DNA from: an uncultured Oscillospiraceae bacterium
GTDB lineage: Bacteria > Bacillota > Clostridia > Oscillospirales > Oscillospiraceae
NCBI GenBank assembly: GCA_900752445.1
Contig: CAADVN010000024.1
Span: 1-7,287 of the forward strand
Length of the DNA: 7,287 nt
Reading direction: 5' to 3'
How positions within the stretch are numbered: the first letter of the stretch is position 1; every line of letters begins with the position of its first letter. Positions 5,875 to 7,287 of the stretch are shown here, one piece after another. The notes under the pieces were generated by a model that did no database searches, had not been told where the DNA came from, and worked only from the letters and a program-made list of their open reading frames with translations. Position numbers and translations under genes: made by a program.

Positions 5875-6534
5875 ATGCTGGGATTTCCGAGGACGACGGA
5901 GTATAATAAGCGGGTGCCGAAGCAGAAGTTCTACGAGAACATTGACATATCTCCGGCCCTGAAACGCGCATTCGTAGAGCAGATAAGGCTGATATACTGG
6001 CGCAACAAACTCGCTGCTTCCACGATGAATGTGGCTGAGGGCAAAGCGGTCACAGAGATAGAAGTGCTGGAGCTGAAGCTGTACCAGCCGAGCCTTGACG
6101 AAGCGGTGCTCCGGCTTATTGACACCTCACTGTCGTACCACATCCTGTTCATACTTGAATATGACGGACGGTATCAGGCGTGGATAAGCTATAAGGAGGC
6201 AGCGTCTGGGGCCTCTGCGTTTCGTGTGTACCGGTACTATCACTCAGACTGGCTCGAGTCTGAGCGCCTCAGCCTGCGCCTGGATGGGCTTACGCTGGAC
6301 GCGGTGTATGAGGGCTTGGTGCGGCAGTGCAGAGAGCTGGAGAGTTTGGAGTGTGGAGTTTGGAGTGCTGAGCTTTCCCTCGCCGAGAACGTGGCAGACG
6401 ACGAGAAAAAACTCCGCCTGCAAAAGCAGATCGCTGCGCTCGAAAACAAAATGCATCGGGAGAAACAGTTCAACCGGCAGGTAGAGATGAACGCGGAGCT
6501 GAAGAGGCTGAGGAAGGAGCTGGAGAACGTATGA
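5875..6534 (+). CDS. DUF4391 domain protein
   Basis: The protein has 219 residues from the ATG at 5875. A GTG at 5866, right after the helicase stop, would add three residues, but the start M-L-G-F-P-R-T-T-E-Y-N-K fits the family better. DUF4391 features are the conserved start, V-P-K-Q-K-F-Y-E-N, K-R-A-F-V-E-Q-I, I-Y-W-R-N-K-L, E-I-E-V-L-E-L and L-S-Y-H-I-L-F-I-L-E. A charged helix in the last 45 residues (about 174-219) looks like a coiled coil for protein contacts. The domain has no assigned biochemical function. It is repeatedly found, from memory, between a helicase and a type III-like Mod, so it is probably an accessory or assembly subunit. The gene starts nine bases after the helicase stop and overlaps the next gene by four bases (ATGA), which implies coupled translation. 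A heptanucleotide repeat inside it encodes E-S-L-E-C-G-V-W-S. Confidence 0.82.
   Translation: MLGFPRTTEYNKRVPKQKFYENIDISPALKRAFVEQIRLIYWRNKLAASTMNVAEGKAVTEIEVLELKLYQPSLDEAVLRLIDTSLSYHILFILEYDGRYQAWISYKEAASGASAFRVYRYYHSDWLESERLSLRLDGLTLDAVYEGLVRQCRELESLECGVWSAELSLAENVADDEKKLRLQKQIAALENKMHREKQFNRQVEMNAELKRLRKELENV
6341..6368 (+). repeat. Heptanucleotide tandem repeat inside the DUF4391 gene
   Basis: Four consecutive 7-mers read AGAGTTT, GGAGTGT, GGAGTTT and GGAGTGC, sharing GGAGTKY with one change in the first. Because seven is not a multiple of three, gain or loss of one unit would shift the reading frame. The run falls just before the C-terminal coiled-coil part of the protein. Confidence 0.55.
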
Positions 6535-6896
6535 CGCTTTCGGATATTATTGGAATTATCAGCTTGATTGTTGGCGTTGTTGGTGTTGTGGTAGGTATAA
6601 TCGGATGCTGCTGTTTGACAAAAGCAAACAAATTGAAAGCGAAAGATGTACATGACGCCATAATAAATCAAGCAGAAACGCTAATAGTTAATAATGGCAT
6701 GGATTCATATGCTGTTATCAAGCTGGCTACGGAGACCACAAAAGAAGAGTTAAAGGGAATTACGGATACGCTATCTGCTACAACATTGGATTTGGAAAAA
6801 CTGAGGATCGAAATTGATAAAATGCCTAGATTTCATATAGTCGAAGAATTACCTAAGTCCATTAAAAATGGAGATTTATATGTTGTTTATAAGTGA
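6531..6896 (+). CDS. Small membrane-anchored protein of unknown function
   Basis: This 121-residue protein has one membrane helix at about residues 6-29. The helix has glycines at 8, 15, 18, 22 and 25 that suggest helix packing, and it ends in three cysteines (26-28). A basic stretch (K-A-N-K-L-K-A-K) follows, so by the positive-inside rule the tail faces the cytoplasm. Residues 66-98 (T-E-T-T-K-E-E-L ... I-D-K-M) look like a coiled coil, and the end (H-I-V-E-E-L-P ... L-Y-V-V-Y-K) resembles short modules at phage tail-protein termini; this is only a loose likeness. It overlaps the DUF4391 stop by four bases and Mod begins 14 bp after it. It uses many AT-rich codons (ATA, AAT, TTA, AAA), unlike its neighbours, suggesting a separate insertion into the operon. 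I do not recognise the family. It could anchor the complex, act as an effector, or be unrelated cargo. Confidence 0.75.
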   Translation: MTLSDIIGIISLIVGVVGVVVGIIGCCCLTKANKLKAKDVHDAIINQAETLIVNNGMDSYAVIKLATETTKEELKGITDTLSATTLDLEKLRIEIDKMPRFHIVEELPKSIKNGDLYVVYK

Positions 6897-6910
6897 GGGT
6901 TATTAGCGCG

Positions 6911-7287
6911 ATGGATCACATGAAATTTGAGACGCCGGATATGACGGCGGAGAATATTGACAGGATAGCGGAGCTGTTTCCGAACTGTGTTACAGAGATG
7001 CGGGACGAGAACGGCAAGCTCAAGCGCAGGATAAACTTTGAGATGCTAAAGCAGATGCTGTCGCCGGACGTGGTGGATGGGGATGAGTGCTATGAGTTTA
7101 CCTGGGTGGGAAAAAAGGCGTCCATCGTGGAGGCGAACAAGCCCATCCGCAAGACGCTGCGCCCCTGCCCCGAGGAGAGCAAAAAATGGGACACCACCGA
7201 AAATCTCTACATAGAAGGCGACAACCTCGAAGTCATCAAGCTCCTGCAGGAGAGTTATCTGGGAAAGGTCAAGATGATATACATCGA
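6911..7287 (+). CDS. Type III-like site-specific DNA methyltransferase (Mod), N-terminus only
   Basis: Translation from the ATG at 6911 gives 125 complete codons still open at the edge. The start (M-T-A-E-N-I-D-R-I-A-E-L-F-P-N-C-V-T-E) and the later ENLYIEGDNLEVIKLL plus Q-E-S-Y-L-G-K-V-K-M-I-Y-I are hallmarks of type III Mod and related adenine methyltransferases. In these proteins the next residues form the catalytic D-P-P-Y motif (the window stops inside the D codon). Mod gives sequence recognition and adenine methylation, protecting host DNA. GAGGG at 6895-6899 lies about 11 bases upstream of the ATG; an inner ATG at 6920 has no good site. The gene follows the membrane-protein gene by 14 bp in the same operon. 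A Res endonuclease subunit is the expected next gene but is not in the window. Confidence 0.85.
   Translation, partial: MDHMKFETPDMTAENIDRIAELFPNCVTEMRDENGKLKRRINFEMLKQMLSPDVVDGDECYEFTWVGKKASIVEANKPIRKTLRPCPEESKKWDTTENLYIEGDNLEVIKLLQESYLGKVKMIYI

Noticed and set aside
6240..6671. Minus-strand frame of 143 codons across DUF4391 and the membrane-protein gene
   Set aside because: Low-complexity, serine-rich translation without known motifs, opposite two well-supported genes.

Overview
The window looks like a piece of accessory DNA from a clostridial (Firmicutes) genome of middling GC. The pointers are a divergent XRE/xis-RepA arrangement typical of clostridial conjugative or plasmid-like elements, consensus sigma-A-type promoters and strong purine-rich ribosome binding sites. 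The assignment rests on protein resemblance from memory; no search was run.

Left part (1-1260, minus strand). A truncated IS3-type transposase gene runs off the left edge. Inside the insertion sequence, beyond the downstream end of the operon described next, a hairpin covers the transposase Shine-Dalgarno sequence. Reading leftwards before it come an XRE-type repressor gene and, 28 bp further on, a gene for a 144-residue HEPN-like protein with an R-N-x3-H-x-Y motif. The pair has the shape of a regulator/toxin unit or a mobile-element maintenance module.

Middle (1190-2650). A divergent control region carries one promoter in each direction. Each promoter is overlapped by an inverted pair of TGYTTAG half-sites, probably operators for the XRE protein. 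The rightward gene is a chimera: a short excisionase-like helix-turn-helix is joined in frame to a RepA-like ATPase that has lost its Walker A segment. The strong ribosome binding site upstream leads instead into a 34-codon reading frame in another phase. This looks like the scar of a deletion that removed most of a mobile element. A 278-bp non-coding stretch after it holds iteron-like repeats, a perfect 13-bp hairpin, a 14-bp palindrome and a good promoter.

Right part (2606-7287, plus strand). One operon encodes a 1070-residue SNF2-type helicase with a PLD-like N-terminal region that lacks a clear HKD site, a DUF4391 protein, a 121-residue membrane-anchored protein and the start of a type III-like DNA methyltransferase (Mod). 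The window ends just before the expected DPPY motif of Mod. A Res subunit probably follows, but it is outside the window. The layout suggests an extended type III restriction-modification or related anti-phage system, with helicase and DUF4391 accessory subunits. The AT-rich membrane-protein gene is spliced between DUF4391 and Mod and is the least explained part.
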